Source of the DNA: an uncultured Eubacteriales bacterium
Lineage (GTDB): Bacteria > Bacillota > Clostridia > Christensenellales > Aristaeellaceae
Direction: 5' to 3'
Assembly: GCA_944353735.1 (NCBI GenBank)
Contig: CALVPU010000146.1
Coordinates: 1-13,418 of the forward strand
DNA length: 13,418 bases
Numbering within the stretch: the stretch's first letter is position 1; every line of letters starts with the position of its first letter. Positions 13,233 through 13,418 of this stretch are shown one piece after another. Below the pieces are notes generated by a model. The model was not told the origin of the DNA and ran no database searches. It saw only the letters and a program-made list of their open reading frames with translations. A program made the translations under genes and the position numbers.

Positions 13233-13248
13233 CGCCGGAGTTCCGGCG
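13233..13248 (+). other. Small hairpin between amaP and nusB
   Basis: CGCCGG (13233-13238) and CCGGCG (13243-13248) form a 6-bp stem with the loop AGTT, 6 nt after the amaP stop. No T-run follows. It is at most a weak pause or processing site; the rest of the 54-nt gap shows no promoter. Confidence 0.35.
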
Positions 13249-13280
13249 TCGAATAACTGCTGAAGCGATGGGGGAACGAT

Positions 13281-13418
13281 ATGGACAGAAGGATCGCGCG
13301 CGCGCACGCCATGAAGCTGATCTACGAGTGGGAGATGGGCGGCGACGGCGGCGAGGAGACGCGGCTGAACCTGCTGGGCGTGGCGCCCGGCGGAGCGGAA
13401 TGCGATTACCTGGACCGC
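13281..13418 (+). CDS. nusB: Transcription antitermination factor NusB, N-terminal part only
   Basis: The first 46 codons of a frame that runs off the window start with MDRRIARAHAMKLIYEWEMG. This matches the NusB N-terminal helix, whose usual form is xSRRxARExAxQxLYQxxx. NusB with NusE (S10) binds boxA RNA in rRNA transcripts. The order spoIIIA operon, asp23, nusB is common in Clostridia and supports the call. The ATG at 13281 has only a weak GGGGGA (13270-13275) upstream. After residue 20 the sequence (GDGGEETRLNLLGVAPGG) is a linker-like stretch, normal for the variable NusB loop. Confidence 0.88.
   Translation, partial: MDRRIARAHAMKLIYEWEMGGDGGEETRLNLLGVAPGGAECDYLDR

Overview
The window looks like chromosomal DNA of a GC-rich, endospore-forming member of the Clostridia. 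The evidence is a complete spoIIIAA-AH operon, Asp23/AmaP genes leading into nusB, strong GGAGG ribosome sites, TTG/GTG starts and sigma-A type promoters. The high GC content and gene order suggest a Christensenellales-like gut lineage, but this placement is a guess. I see no insertion sequence, phage gene, CRISPR array, tRNA or rRNA.

Layout. (1) 1-782, minus: the N-terminal 260 codons of an M19 dipeptidase, cut by the window edge. Its promoter lies back to back with that of the next genes. (2) 954-2528, plus: an AlkD-like DNA alkylation-repair glycosylase followed by a CorA-type Mg2+ channel. (3) 2591-5031, plus: a polar amino acid ABC importer (binding protein, permease, ATPase) with its own strong promoter, an intercistronic hairpin after the binding protein, and a strong intrinsic terminator. 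(4) 5043-7127, minus: a stand-alone glycogen branching enzyme of the eukaryote-like GH13_8 type with its own promoter. (5) 7186-11530, plus: spoIIIAA to spoIIIAH, preceded by a plausible sigma-E promoter overlapping a perfect 18-bp palindrome. (6) 11541-13226, plus: an Asp23 protein and its membrane anchor AmaP, restarted from a strong extended -10 promoter. (7) 13281-end: the start of nusB.

How the parts work together. SpoIIIAA (ATPase), AB, AC, AD and AE form the secretion-like base in the mother cell membrane. AF, AG and AH normally build the rings of the feeding-tube channel that meets forespore SpoIIQ during engulfment. Here the channel appears pared down. SpoIIIAF is only 60 residues and has lost its whole ring-building domain. 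SpoIIIAG is 109 residues and lacks the long insertion that interrupts its ring-building motif in Bacillus subtilis. SpoIIIAH is also short. This compact channel is the most interesting signal in the window. The two Asp23-family proteins share a second oddity: each carries a long acidic, probably disordered tail.
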